From contig JACWER010000005.1 of the NCBI GenBank assembly GCA_014653385.1, positions 1 to 64,000 of the forward strand: 64,000 bases of DNA. The letters run 5' to 3'. The translations under genes and the position numbers were made by a program. Shown piece by piece: positions 1-9,476 of the stretch. How positions within the stretch are numbered: position 1 is the stretch's first letter; each line of letters begins with the position of its first letter. This DNA comes from Pelagibacterales bacterium SAG-MED50. GTDB taxonomy: Bacteria; Pseudomonadota; Alphaproteobacteria; Pelagibacterales; Pelagibacteraceae. The notes below the pieces were generated by a model that saw nothing but the letters and a program-made list of their open reading frames with translations, had not been told where the DNA came from and searched no databases.

Positions 1-889
1 CATTAATAATATTATATTTTTTAATTAAAATAATTATTTTGTTAAAATCATTTTTATCTCTTAAATCTTTTTTAAAAAATTCAATTAATAATTTTTTTTC
101 ATTAAAATCTATTTTTTGAAATAGTAAAATAATAGGCAAAGTAATCTTGCCTTCAAAAAAATCTTGACCAATCTTTTTGCCAAATAACTTTAAATCAGAA
201 TTATAGTCAAGTGTATCATCAGCGATTTGAAAGGTTAATCCAAGATTTCTTCCATAGAACTCAAGAGCATCTTTTTCTTTAGAATCGACATCAGATAAAA
301 TAGCTCCTACTTTTGTTGCAGCCGCAAAAAGCTCAGCAGTTTTAGCTGATATAATTTTCAGGTAAGTTTCTTCAAGCATATCAATTTCACCTTTATGTTG
401 AAGCTGCAAAACTTCTCCCTGGGCGATCTTTGAGGAGGTTGATGATAATAATTTTAAAACTTCTAAGTTACCATCCTCTACCATCATTTCAAAACATCGA
501 CTTAATAAATAGTCCCCAATTAAAATTGATGAATGATTATCCCAAACTTTATTTAAGGTTTCTTTACCTCTTCTAACTATACCCTCATCAATTACATCAT
601 CATGCATTAGTGTTGCACTATGAATTAATTCAACACAAGCTGCTAAATTGATATCTCTTGAGCCTTTAGAATACCCACATAATTTTGAAGATCCAAGAGT
701 TAATAGAGCACGCAATCTCTTTCCACCTGTTTGAACATGGTAGTCAGTCATTTTTTGAACTAATTCAACATCACTGGCTAATTTTAATTTTATCTTTTCT
801 TCAGTAAGAATTAGCTTGTCTTCAACAGAGTCTTTAAGTTGAAAGTATGAGTCGTTTATTTGATTTTTAAGCTGAACTACAGTTCCCAT
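1..889 (-). CDS. ispB: Polyprenyl (octaprenyl-type) diphosphate synthase, 3' end truncated by window edge
   Basis: Reverse-strand ORF from ATG at 889 stays open to base 1; translation MGTVVQLKNQINDSYFQLKDSVEDK...GGKRLRALLTLGSSKL...ELIHSATLMHDDVID with first Asp-rich motif DDVID. Confidence 0.9.
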   Translation of the reverse strand, partial: MGTVVQLKNQINDSYFQLKDSVEDKLILTEEKIKLKLASDVELVQKMTDYHVQTGGKRLRALLTLGSSKLCGYSKGSRDINLAACVELIHSATLMHDDVIDEGIVRRGKETLNKVWDNHSSILIGDYLLSRCFEMMVEDGNLEVLKLLSSTSSKIAQGEVLQLQHKGEIDMLEETYLKIISAKTAELFAAATKVGAILSDVDSKEKDALEFYGRNLGLTFQIADDTLDYNSDLKLFGKKIGQDFFEGKITLPIILLFQKIDFNEKKLLIEFFKKDLRDKNDFNKIIILIKKYNIIN

Positions 890-1003
890 AATGGTTTTAA
901 ATTAATATATTTGAGTTTTATATATTACTTATCAATTGACGCACCTAATTCTTCATTTATAAGTAATTAATATATTCAATAATTAATTCTATAAGGAATA
1001 ATA

Positions 1004-1811
1004 ATGTTCTCTTTTTTTAAAAAGAAAAAGATCGTAGCCCACATAAAGTTAAACGGAGTTATAGGAAATGCTGGAAAATTTAAACAAGGTATAGATTTTG
1101 CAGGCCAAGAAGAAATTATTAAAAAGGCCTTTTCGCTTAAAAAAGCCTCTTGTGTAGCTATAACCATAAATTCACCTGGTGGATCACCAGTTCAATCGCA
1201 TATGATTTATAATTTTATTAGACAGGAAGCTAAAAATAGCAAAAAAAAAAGTAATTGTATTTGCTGAAGATGTAGCTGCATCAGGTGGATATTTAATTTC
1301 ATGTGCTGGAGATGAAATTTATGCAAATTCAAGCTCCATCATTGGCTCTATCGGAGTTATTTATTCTTCATTCGGATTTACAGAATTAATAAAAAAAATT
1401 GGTGTTGAAAGAAGAGTTCACACAGCAGGTAAAAACAAAAGTACTTTAGATCCTTTCCTAGAAGAAAAAAATGAAGACATAGAAAGATTAAAAAATATTC
1501 AGCTAGATTTACATAAAGATTTTATAGATGTAGTAGAGAAAAGTAGAGGATCTAAGCTAGACAAATCGGGAGTAGAACTTTTTTCTGGAGAATTTTGGTC
1601 TGGCAGTAAAGCGAAAGAATTAGGGTTAATAGATGGAATAGGAGATGCTCATCAAGTTCTAAAAGAAAAATTTGGAAATAATGTTGTTATTAAAAAATTT
1701 GAAAAAACTAAAGGTTGGTTAAGTCAAAAACTTTCTTCATCTAGCAATCAAGTGGATCAATTAGCCAACATTTTAGACGAAAGGTCAATCTGGCAAAGAT
1801 ATGGTTTCTAA
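1004..1811 (+). CDS. sppA: S49-family signal peptide peptidase (SppA-like), interrupted by a 1-nt frameshift in an A10 run at 1241-1250
   Basis: ORF 1004-1267 (..[30 protein letters not shown]) continues in another frame as [40 protein letters not shown]...[25 protein letters not shown], ending at TAA 1809-1811. Confidence 0.85.
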
Positions 1812-2682
1812 AATAAAAAAACCAAAACAAAAATTTCAATCATTTCAAGATACAATTCTTAATCTTCAAAAATTCTGGAGTAAAAAGGGATGTGTTGTTC
1901 TTCAGCCATACGATATGGAAGTTGGCGCTGGTACGTTTCATCCAGCAACCACACTTAGATCACTAGGCCCAAAGTATTGGAAAGCTGCTTATGTTCAGCC
2001 ATCAAGAAGACCAACAGATGGAAGGTATGGTGACAATCCTAATAGACTACAACACTATTATCAATTTCAAGTTTTGATAAAACCTTCACCAGATAATATA
2101 AAAAAATTATACCTTAATAGTTTATCAGTAATTGGTATTGATTATAATGAACATGATATTAGATTTGTTGAAGATGATTGGGAAAGCCCAACGCTTGGTG
2201 CGGCAGGTTTAGGTTGGGAGGTTTGGTGTGATGGTATGGAAATTACTCAATTCACATACTTTCAGCAAATGGCAGGATATGAGTGCAAACCTGTTTCAGT
2301 AGAAATTACCTATGGATTAGAAAGAATATGCATGTTTACACAACAACAAAAAAATGTTTATGATTTGATGTGGAATGATGAGGGAGTAAAATATCATGAT
2401 GTTTTTCATCAAGCAGAAAAAGAATTTTCTGCATATAACTTTGAACATGCAAACGTTGAAAGTTTATTAAGAATGTTTGATATGATTGAACAGGAAGCCA
2501 AATCTCTTGTAGAAAAAAAAATATCATTACCAGCGTATGACCAATGCTTAAAAGCAAGTCATATATTTAATATTTTAGATGCTAGAGGAGCAATAAGTGT
2601 AGCTCAAAGAGCTGGATATATAGGGAGAATTAGAGATATTACTAAAGCTGCAGCAGGTATCTGGTTAGATAGTCAGAGTTAA
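1801..2682 (+). CDS. glyQ: Glycyl-tRNA synthetase alpha subunit
   Basis: [83 protein letters not shown]. Confidence 0.98.
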   Translation: MVSKIKKPKQKFQSFQDTILNLQKFWSKKGCVVLQPYDMEVGAGTFHPATTLRSLGPKYWKAAYVQPSRRPTDGRYGDNPNRLQHYYQFQVLIKPSPDNIKKLYLNSLSVIGIDYNEHDIRFVEDDWESPTLGAAGLGWEVWCDGMEITQFTYFQQMAGYECKPVSVEITYGLERICMFTQQQKNVYDLMWNDEGVKYHDVFHQAEKEFSAYNFEHANVESLLRMFDMIEQEAKSLVEKKISLPAYDQCLKASHIFNILDARGAISVAQRAGYIGRIRDITKAAAGIWLDSQS

Positions 2683-4752
2683 ATGTCAGAATTTTTTTTA
2701 GAATTATTTAGTGAGGAAATACCTTCGTCCCTTCAAAAGAATTTAAGGGAGGATCTGTTAACTAGTTTTATTAAAGTATTTAATGAAAAATCAATTTCAT
2801 TTAAAAAAAGCTCATCATATTCAACACCGAATAGATTAGTCATTTTATTTGAAGGTTTACAAAAACAAATAGCTTTAAAATCTGAGGAAATAAAAGGTCC
2901 AAAGATAAAAGCTCCAGAAATAGCATTAGAAGGGTTTTTAAGATCAAATAATATTTCTAGAAAAGACCTTTTTAAAAAAGCATTAGATAAAGGAGAGTTT
3001 TATTTTTTTAAAACAAAATCAAGAAAACTTAATACTCAAGATTTATTAGCAGAATTAGTTCCATTAATATTGCAAAAAATTCAATGGAAAAAATCTATGA
3101 GATGGAATGATTTTAGTTTAAATTGGGGTAGACCATTAAAATCGATTCTAGCAATATTTGATAAAAAAAAATTAACTTTTAATTTTCATCATTTAACTTC
3201 ATCAAATTCAACATTTGCGGATAAAGAATTTGAGGAAAAGAAAAAAATAATTGTTGATTTTAAAGATTATAATAATTTTTTCAAAAAATTGAATATTACC
3301 ATAGATCATAATGAAAGAAAAAATTTTATAGAAAAAAAATTAAATGAAATTTTAAATAAGAAAAATATAATAATTGAAAGTAATCCTAAGTTACTTGATG
3401 AAGTTGTCGATCTAACAGATCAACCCAATGTTATATTGTGTGAGTTTGATAGAAAATTTCTAAATATTCCAAAAGAAATTTTGATAATTACTATGCAACA
3501 CCATCAAAAATACTTTCCAACTTTTGATAAAAAAGGAAATATTACAAATGAATTTTTGGTTGTAACTAATAAGAAAGATATAAATGGATTAATAAAACTT
3601 GGAAATGAAAGAGTTGTAGAAGCTAGACTAAGTGATGCTGAGTTTTTTTGGAACAAAGATAAGTCACAGAATTTAGTTAAAAGAGTTTCGATACTTAAAT
3701 CTATGAATTATTTCAAGGGACTTGGAACATATTTCGACAAAGTTCAAAGAATGAGAAAACTAGGTGGAATGCTTTCTGATGAATTATTAATTAGCAAAGA
3801 TAAAGTTGAATTATCGACATCCATTTGTAAAGTTGATCTAGTTTCAGAACTTGTCGGAGAATTTCCAGAACTTCAAGGAATTATGGGAGGTTATTTTGCG
3901 GAAGCACAGGGTTTTGAAAAAGATGTTTGTAAAGCCATCAGTGAACAATATTTACCAGCTGGACTAAATTCAAAGGTCCCTAAAAAGCCATATAGTATAG
4001 CACTATCACTAGCCGATAAAATAGACACATTAGTAGGTTTTTTTGGAATAAATCAAAAGCCAACAAGTTCAAAAGATCCATTTGCTTTAAGAAGATTATC
4101 TTTAGGGATAATTAAAACGATAGTTGAAAATAAAAAAGATTTTAAAATAAGAGATTTAATTAGTTATTCTTCTGGTTTGTACTTGGATCAAGGTTTTAAA
4201 TTTGAAAATAAATCCTTAAAAAGTGAATTATCAAATTTTTTAATGGATAGATTAAAATTTTATATGAAAGAAGAGAAAATTCGTAGTGATATTATTTTAG
4301 CCTCTTCAAGCTTTCTTAATTTAGATCAATCTGTAATTATTTTTGGCAAGGCCAAAAGTTTAAATAAGTTAATTAATAAAACTAACGGAGCAGATGTAGT
4401 TTCAAGTTACAAAAGAGCTTCAAGTATATTGGAAAGTGAGTTAAAAGATAAAAACCTTGAATTATCAAATACAACTGACCCTGGTATTTTTAAAACTGAT
4501 TTTGAGAAAAACTTATATAAAAAGATTAATGAATTAAGAAAGTATTTTCAAAATATTAACAAAGATGAGGATTTTGAACAATCCATCAATAATCTAGCTG
4601 ACTCCAAAAAAGTTATTTTTGATTTTTTTGACAATGTAATTGTTAATGAAGAGGACATCACAATAAAAAAAAACAGACTAGAACTAATCCAAATGTTATG
4701 TAAAACGTTCGATTATTATGTTAATTTTTCTTTAATCGATTCCCATCAATGA
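2683..4752 (+). CDS. glyS: Glycyl-tRNA synthetase beta subunit
   Basis: MSEFFLELFSEEIPSSLQ...; immediately follows glyQ. Confidence 0.97.
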   Translation: MSEFFLELFSEEIPSSLQKNLREDLLTSFIKVFNEKSISFKKSSSYSTPNRLVILFEGLQKQIALKSEEIKGPKIKAPEIALEGFLRSNNISRKDLFKKALDKGEFYFFKTKSRKLNTQDLLAELVPLILQKIQWKKSMRWNDFSLNWGRPLKSILAIFDKKKLTFNFHHLTSSNSTFADKEFEEKKKIIVDFKDYNNFFKKLNITIDHNERKNFIEKKLNEILNKKNIIIESNPKLLDEVVDLTDQPNVILCEFDRKFLNIPKEILIITMQHHQKYFPTFDKKGNITNEFLVVTNKKDINGLIKLGNERVVEARLSDAEFFWNKDKSQNLVKRVSILKSMNYFKGLGTYFDKVQRMRKLGGMLSDELLISKDKVELSTSICKVDLVSELVGEFPELQGIMGGYFAEAQGFEKDVCKAISEQYLPAGLNSKVPKKPYSIALSLADKIDTLVGFFGINQKPTSSKDPFALRRLSLGIIKTIVENKKDFKIRDLISYSSGLYLDQGFKFENKSLKSELSNFLMDRLKFYMKEEKIRSDIILASSSFLNLDQSVIIFGKAKSLNKLINKTNGADVVSSYKRASSILESELKDKNLELSNTTDPGIFKTDFEKNLYKKINELRKYFQNINKDEDFEQSINNLADSKKVIFDFFDNVIVNEEDITIKKNRLELIQMLCKTFDYYVNFSLIDSHQ

Positions 4753-7406
4753 AAAAACTAATTTTAAATTTTAAGTCTAAAGATAGTAAAAAAATTAAAA
4801 ACCCTAAAAACTTTTTAGGAGGCAAGGGTGCTAATTTATCTGAAATGGGAAGAATGGGTCTACCAGTTCCACCAGGATTTACAATTTCAACAAAAGTATG
4901 TGACCTTTTTTATAAAGATAAAAAAAAATTGAATTCAAATTTAGTATCTCAAATAAAAAAAGAATTAAAGATTATTGAAAAAGATGTAGGTAAAAAATTT
5001 GGTAATTTAAAGAATCCTTTATTACTCTCTGTAAGATCTGGAGCAAGAGTGTCTATGCCAGGAATGATGGACACAATTTTAAACTTAGGTTTAAATGATA
5101 AGGCTGTAACTGCCCTAGCTTTAAAAACTTCAAATGGAAGATTTGCCAAAGATAGTTATAGAAGATTTATTCAAATGTACGGTAATGTAGTAATGGGAGT
5201 TGAAGGTTATCATTTCGAGGAGTTAATTGAAAATTATAAGCTTACAAAAGGAGTTCTTTTAGATAATGATCTTGATGAAAGTGATTGGGATGGTTTAATA
5301 GCTGATTTTAAAAGAACTGTTAAAGAAAAAACTAATAAAGATTTTCCTCAAGATGTGCATCAGCAATTATTTGGTGCAATCAACGCAGTATTTTTATCTT
5401 GGGAAAGTAATAGAGCAAAAGTTTACAGAAAATTAAATCAAATCCCAGCTGAATGGGGAACAGCAGTAAATGTTCAGTCAATGGTTTTTGGTAATATGGG
5501 TGATGATTGTGCTACAGGAGTAGTATTTACAAGAAATCCTTCAAATGGAGTAAATGAAATTTATGGGGAATATCTAATTAATGCACAAGGTGAAGATGTC
5601 GTTGCTGGTACTAGAACGCCACAATACATAACTAAAAAAGCAAGACAACAGGCGAAAGTAAAAGGTCTTTCAATGGAAGAGGTTATGCCAAATGTTTACA
5701 AGCAGCTTCATAAAATTTTAAAAAAATTAGAAAAACATTATAAGGATATGCAAGATGTAGAATTTACAGTTGAAAATAAAAAACTATGGATGCTTCAAAC
5801 TAGATCTGGAAAAAGAACAGCTAAATCAGCAGTAAAGATTGCAGTTGATATGGTAAAAGAAAAATTAATTTCAAAAAAAGAAGCTGTTCTTAGGATTGAT
5901 CCCAATTCTTTAGATACATTACTTCATCCTACTTTAGATGAAAAAAGCTCAATAAATGTTATAGCTAACGGTTTGCCAGCCTCCCCAGGTGCAGCTAGTG
6001 GAAAAGTTGTTTTTACCTCTGAGGAAGCTGAAAGATTGACTGGAATGATGCAAGATACAATTTTAGTAAGAGTAGAGACATCACCAGAAGACATTCAAGG
6101 AATGCACGCAGCTAAAGGAATATTAACTGCTAGAGGAGGAATGACAAGTCATGCAGCTGTAGTTGCAAGGGGAATGGGTAGGCCTTGTGTTTCTGGTTCA
6201 AGTGAAATTGATATTAATTATGAAAACAAATCATTTAAAACTTCGTCTATAGAAATTAAGGAAGGTGATATTATAACTATTGATGGATCCACAGGCAGAG
6301 TCATTGCAGGGAGTGTTGCAACAGTTAAACCAGAAATTTCAGGTGATTTTTCTAAATTAATGTCATGGGCAGATAGTTTTAGAAAATTAAATATTAGAAC
6401 AAACTCAGAAACACCCAAAGATACAAAAACAGCTAAAGATTTTGGAGCAGAGGGAATTGGACTTTGTAGAACAGAGCATATGTTTTTTGATGAGGAAAGA
6501 ATTTTATCTGTTCGTGAAATGATTTTATCTAAAACCACAGAAGATAGAGCTAAAGCTCTTGAAAAACTTTTACCACATCAAAAAAAAGATTTTGTAGAAA
6601 TCTTTAAAATTATGAGTGGCCTACCAGTTACTGTAAGATTATTAGATCCTCCTCTACATGAGTTTTTACCTCGAACAGAAAAAGAAATAGATGAGGTAGC
6701 TAACTTAGTTAATCTTCCAGTTAAAGAGGTAGAATCTAGGATTGATGAACTTCATGAACAAAATCCAATGCTAGGTCATAGAGGTTGTAGACTTGGTATT
6801 TCTTTTCCGGAGATTTATGAAATGCAATGTAGAGCTATTTTTGAAGCATTATCTGAACTAAAAAATAAAAAAATTAAATCAGCTTTACCAGAGATTATGA
6901 TTCCTTTAGTTTCTACTGAAGCTGAAATAAAGATAATGAAAGATTTAGTAATTAATATTGCACGTGATGTTCAAAAAAAGAATAAAGTTAAAATAGAGTT
7001 TATAGTTGGAACAATGATTGAATTACCAAGAGCAGTAATAAAAGCGAAAGAAATAGCCAAACACGCAGAGTTTTTTAGTTTTGGAACTAATGATTTAACA
7101 CAAACAACATTTGGAATTAGCAGAGATGATAGTGGAAAATTCTTAAATGATTATATCGATAATAAAATATTTTCAATTGATCCATTTGTATCAATAGACG
7201 AGGGAGTTGCTGACCTAGTTGAAATTGCTGTAGAAAAAGGAAAAAGTCAAAATAAAAAATTAAAACTTGGAATTTGTGGTGAACATGGTGGAGACCCGAA
7301 GAGTATTGAATTTTGCTCTAAAGTAGGTTTAAACTATGTTTCATGTTCACCCTATAGAGTTCCAATCGCAAGATTAGCTGCCGCACAAGCAGAATTAAAA
7401 AAATAA
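4749..7406 (+). CDS. ppdK: Pyruvate, phosphate dikinase
   Basis: GGKGANLSEMGRMGLPVPPGFTIST; phospho-His region GGMTSHAAVVARGMGRPCVSG; 885 aa. Confidence 0.98.
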   Translation: MKKLILNFKSKDSKKIKNPKNFLGGKGANLSEMGRMGLPVPPGFTISTKVCDLFYKDKKKLNSNLVSQIKKELKIIEKDVGKKFGNLKNPLLLSVRSGARVSMPGMMDTILNLGLNDKAVTALALKTSNGRFAKDSYRRFIQMYGNVVMGVEGYHFEELIENYKLTKGVLLDNDLDESDWDGLIADFKRTVKEKTNKDFPQDVHQQLFGAINAVFLSWESNRAKVYRKLNQIPAEWGTAVNVQSMVFGNMGDDCATGVVFTRNPSNGVNEIYGEYLINAQGEDVVAGTRTPQYITKKARQQAKVKGLSMEEVMPNVYKQLHKILKKLEKHYKDMQDVEFTVENKKLWMLQTRSGKRTAKSAVKIAVDMVKEKLISKKEAVLRIDPNSLDTLLHPTLDEKSSINVIANGLPASPGAASGKVVFTSEEAERLTGMMQDTILVRVETSPEDIQGMHAAKGILTARGGMTSHAAVVARGMGRPCVSGSSEIDINYENKSFKTSSIEIKEGDIITIDGSTGRVIAGSVATVKPEISGDFSKLMSWADSFRKLNIRTNSETPKDTKTAKDFGAEGIGLCRTEHMFFDEERILSVREMILSKTTEDRAKALEKLLPHQKKDFVEIFKIMSGLPVTVRLLDPPLHEFLPRTEKEIDEVANLVNLPVKEVESRIDELHEQNPMLGHRGCRLGISFPEIYEMQCRAIFEALSELKNKKIKSALPEIMIPLVSTEAEIKIMKDLVINIARDVQKKNKVKIEFIVGTMIELPRAVIKAKEIAKHAEFFSFGTNDLTQTTFGISRDDSGKFLNDYIDNKIFSIDPFVSIDEGVADLVEIAVEKGKSQNKKLKLGICGEHGGDPKSIEFCSKVGLNYVSCSPYRVPIARLAAAQAELKK

Positions 7407-7421
7407 AAAATATTTTTTGAA

Positions 7422-7439
7422 TATTAGGGGCGTTCTGTT
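7422..7439. repeat. Left copy of 18-bp direct repeat (att-like): TATTAGGGGCGTTCTGTT
   Basis: Identical to 9172-9189. Confidence 0.85.
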
Positions 7440-7783
7440 TTGCCCTTAATTTTAATTAATAAAATAATATATACCTTTTTGAAAAGCTTCATTGAAGATT
7501 GAAGTAATTTTCTTTTATCATAACCCCAAACCTTAAATCTGTTTCTTGCCCATTCATCTGAATAATTAAGATAGTTTGATTTCACTATTTCAGGACTTGT
7601 ATTTAATGCTTGAGCAACCAAATTAATATCTTTTAAATCTTTATAAAGTTTCATGGCATTCATATGTCTGATTGAGTACATTGGTCTTGTTTTACCATTG
7701 AACTCTTAAAGAAATAATTCACTAGAAATTCTTACAAAGTTTTTTCTAATTCTTTTGAAAATATCTGTTAGAAGCATATCAAT
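7424..7783 (-). pseudogene. Tyrosine recombinase (phage-type integrase) C-terminal remnant
   Basis: EFNGKTRPMYSIRHMNAMKLYKDLKDINLVAQALNTSPEIVKSNY resembles the integrase R/H box and terminal Tyr; in-frame TAA at 7706-7708 with upstream in-frame MLLTDIFKRIRKNFVRISSELFL; another stop at 7784-7786. Confidence 0.7.
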
Positions 7784-7903
7784 TTAAGTAATTCCTACTC
7801 TCTAAATGACAAATAATCAATAATCCTATGTGTGATATGACAGATAAGAATTGTTTTATTTGTGAATTGTATGTAATTAATTAATAAAAACTTATACCGC
7901 AAT

Positions 7904-8920
7904 ATGAATAAAGTATTAAAATTTTCAAAATCATATGAAAATATTTTAAAAATTAAAAAAGATTTTTACGATAATAATAAAACAAATTTAAAAAATGTTA
8001 TTAAAATATATAATGAGTATAAAAAACAACCATTGAGAAAATATTGTAAAAATTGTGGTTCAAAAAAAATAAAATTATTTATTAAAAACTTTAATATACC
8101 ATATAAATTATGTTCCTCTTGTGGACATTTGAATGGAGCATATGAGGACACAGTTTTTTTTGCTAAAAAATTATATACTGAGAATGAAGGTAAAAATTAT
8201 TCAAAAAATTATTTAAACGATTTTAATAAAAGAGTTGAAAATATCTATATTCCTAAAGTTGATTTTCTAAAAAAAGTTATAAAAAAGAAGATTAATTTGC
8301 TTGACTTAGGTTGTGGTGCTGGACATTTTGTTAAAGCATTGGAACAAAAAGGAATTTCTGCCACTGGATACGATACTTCAAAAGATTTGTGTGAACTTGG
8401 AAATAAAAAATTAAAAAAAAATAAAATATATTCTATTAATTTTGAAAAAATTTATGAGATTATTAAAAATCATTCTGAATTTAACACTTTATCAATGATT
8501 GGTGTTTTAGAACATTTAACAGAACCTCATAAATTGTTAAATTCATTTAAAAAAAGTAAGATAAAATATCTTTATATTTCTGTTCCACTTTTTTCACTAT
8601 CATCCTTTTTAGCAAATTCTTTTCCTAATGTTTTTCCAAGACAATTATCGAGTGGTCATACACATTTATATACTGAAAAATCTCTGAATTATTTGGCAAA
8701 AAAACATAAACTTAAAATCATTGGAGAATATTGGTTTGGTACAGATTTTCCAGATTTAATGAGGTCATTAATAAACACAGGAAATATAATTAACAAAAAA
8801 ATTTATACTAAAGAATTGTATGAAAAGTTTTCTAAATTTATAGATGATTTACAATTTGTATTAGATAAAAATAAAGTATGTTCAGAAGTACATATGGTTT
8901 TTGAAAATAAAAATTTTTAA
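7904..8920 (+). CDS. Class I SAM-dependent methyltransferase with N-terminal Cys4 zinc-ribbon-like region
   Basis: CKNCGSKKIKLFIKNFNIPYKLCSSCGHLNG and SAM motif LLDLGCGAGHFVKALEQKGISATGYD. Confidence 0.8.
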   Translation: MNKVLKFSKSYENILKIKKDFYDNNKTNLKNVIKIYNEYKKQPLRKYCKNCGSKKIKLFIKNFNIPYKLCSSCGHLNGAYEDTVFFAKKLYTENEGKNYSKNYLNDFNKRVENIYIPKVDFLKKVIKKKINLLDLGCGAGHFVKALEQKGISATGYDTSKDLCELGNKKLKKNKIYSINFEKIYEIIKNHSEFNTLSMIGVLEHLTEPHKLLNSFKKSKIKYLYISVPLFSLSSFLANSFPNVFPRQLSSGHTHLYTEKSLNYLAKKHKLKIIGEYWFGTDFPDLMRSLINTGNIINKKIYTKELYEKFSKFIDDLQFVLDKNKVCSEVHMVFENKNF

Positions 8921-9171
8921 TAGCAAATATAAATCTAACTAAATCGTACTCTCCACATTATGAGGCCCTTCACATATGCCACTATTAAAGGTAAATTTAT
9001 TCTAATAGTTATAAAGTTATAGAGTGTGTATATTTTTAAGTATTTAGGCATAAAGTATATTCTATCACAAAATTAATTTACCCCTCTCTAGAGTCTATTT
9101 TTTTTTCAGACTTCATTGAAACTTCGTAGAGGTTTCTCAAAAAAAATTATTGGTAAATATAATATTTTGAT

Positions 9172-9189
9172 TATTAGGGGCGTTCTGTT
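9172..9189. repeat. Right copy of 18-bp direct repeat, overlapping the ssrA 3' end
   Basis: TATTAGGGGCGTTCTGTT, identical to 7422-7439. Confidence 0.85.
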
Positions 9190-9425
9190 GCCAGGTGCCC
9201 CGGACCCCGTTTACTTAATTAACAAAGTTAATTAGGCAGCAAGTGCGTAACTTTCGTTAGCAATTATAAATTAGCCCGTTACGGTGGAACAATTCCGAAC
9301 AAAAGAATAGCCTTTAGTCACCCGTCGAATCTAGTTCACCCCCATAAGTTGTAATGGTGGAGGTGGTGGGTACTGCCCCCACGTCCGCAATGGTTATTAC
9401 GAAATTCGTTTATCGTCATAGTTGG
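9177..9425 (-). ncRNA. ssrA: Circularly permuted (two-piece, alphaproteobacterial type) tmRNA; tag ANESYALAA
   Basis: Minus strand: acceptor piece GGACGTGGGGGCAGTACCCACCACCTCCACCA (3' end at 9355), short spacer, then coding piece GGGGGTGAACTAGATTCGACGGG (5' end at 9343); GGGGGTG/CACCTCC acceptor stem; tag GCTAACGAAAGTTACGCACTTGCTGCCTAA at 9261-9232; 3' segment GGGGTCCGGGGCACCTGGCAACAGAACGCCCC. The outer boundary of the acceptor piece is approximate. Confidence 0.92.
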
Positions 9426-9476
9426 AAATCCAACATTATTAATATAAAAGCATTTAAAAGAGATTCAATAAAAATC

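Larger units (their letters stand above)
7422..9189. mobile_element. Small decayed integrative element at the tmRNA gene
   Basis: 18-bp exact direct repeats at both ends; tyrosine recombinase remnant at the left end; right repeat lies in the 3' end of ssrA; single cargo gene. Confidence 0.7.

Noticed and set aside
976-1167. 63-aa antisense ORF
   Set aside because: Antisense to the SppA-like gene, no recognisable domain; typical shadow ORF.
6218-6538. 106-aa minus ORF inside ppdK
   Set aside because: Fully within a highly conserved ppdK coding region on the other strand; shadow ORF.
9354-9476. N-terminal 41-codon extension of the thyX ORF ([17 protein letters not shown]...)
   Set aside because: This segment overlaps the tmRNA acceptor piece on the opposite strand, and the conserved ThyX region starts after the internal Met at 9477.
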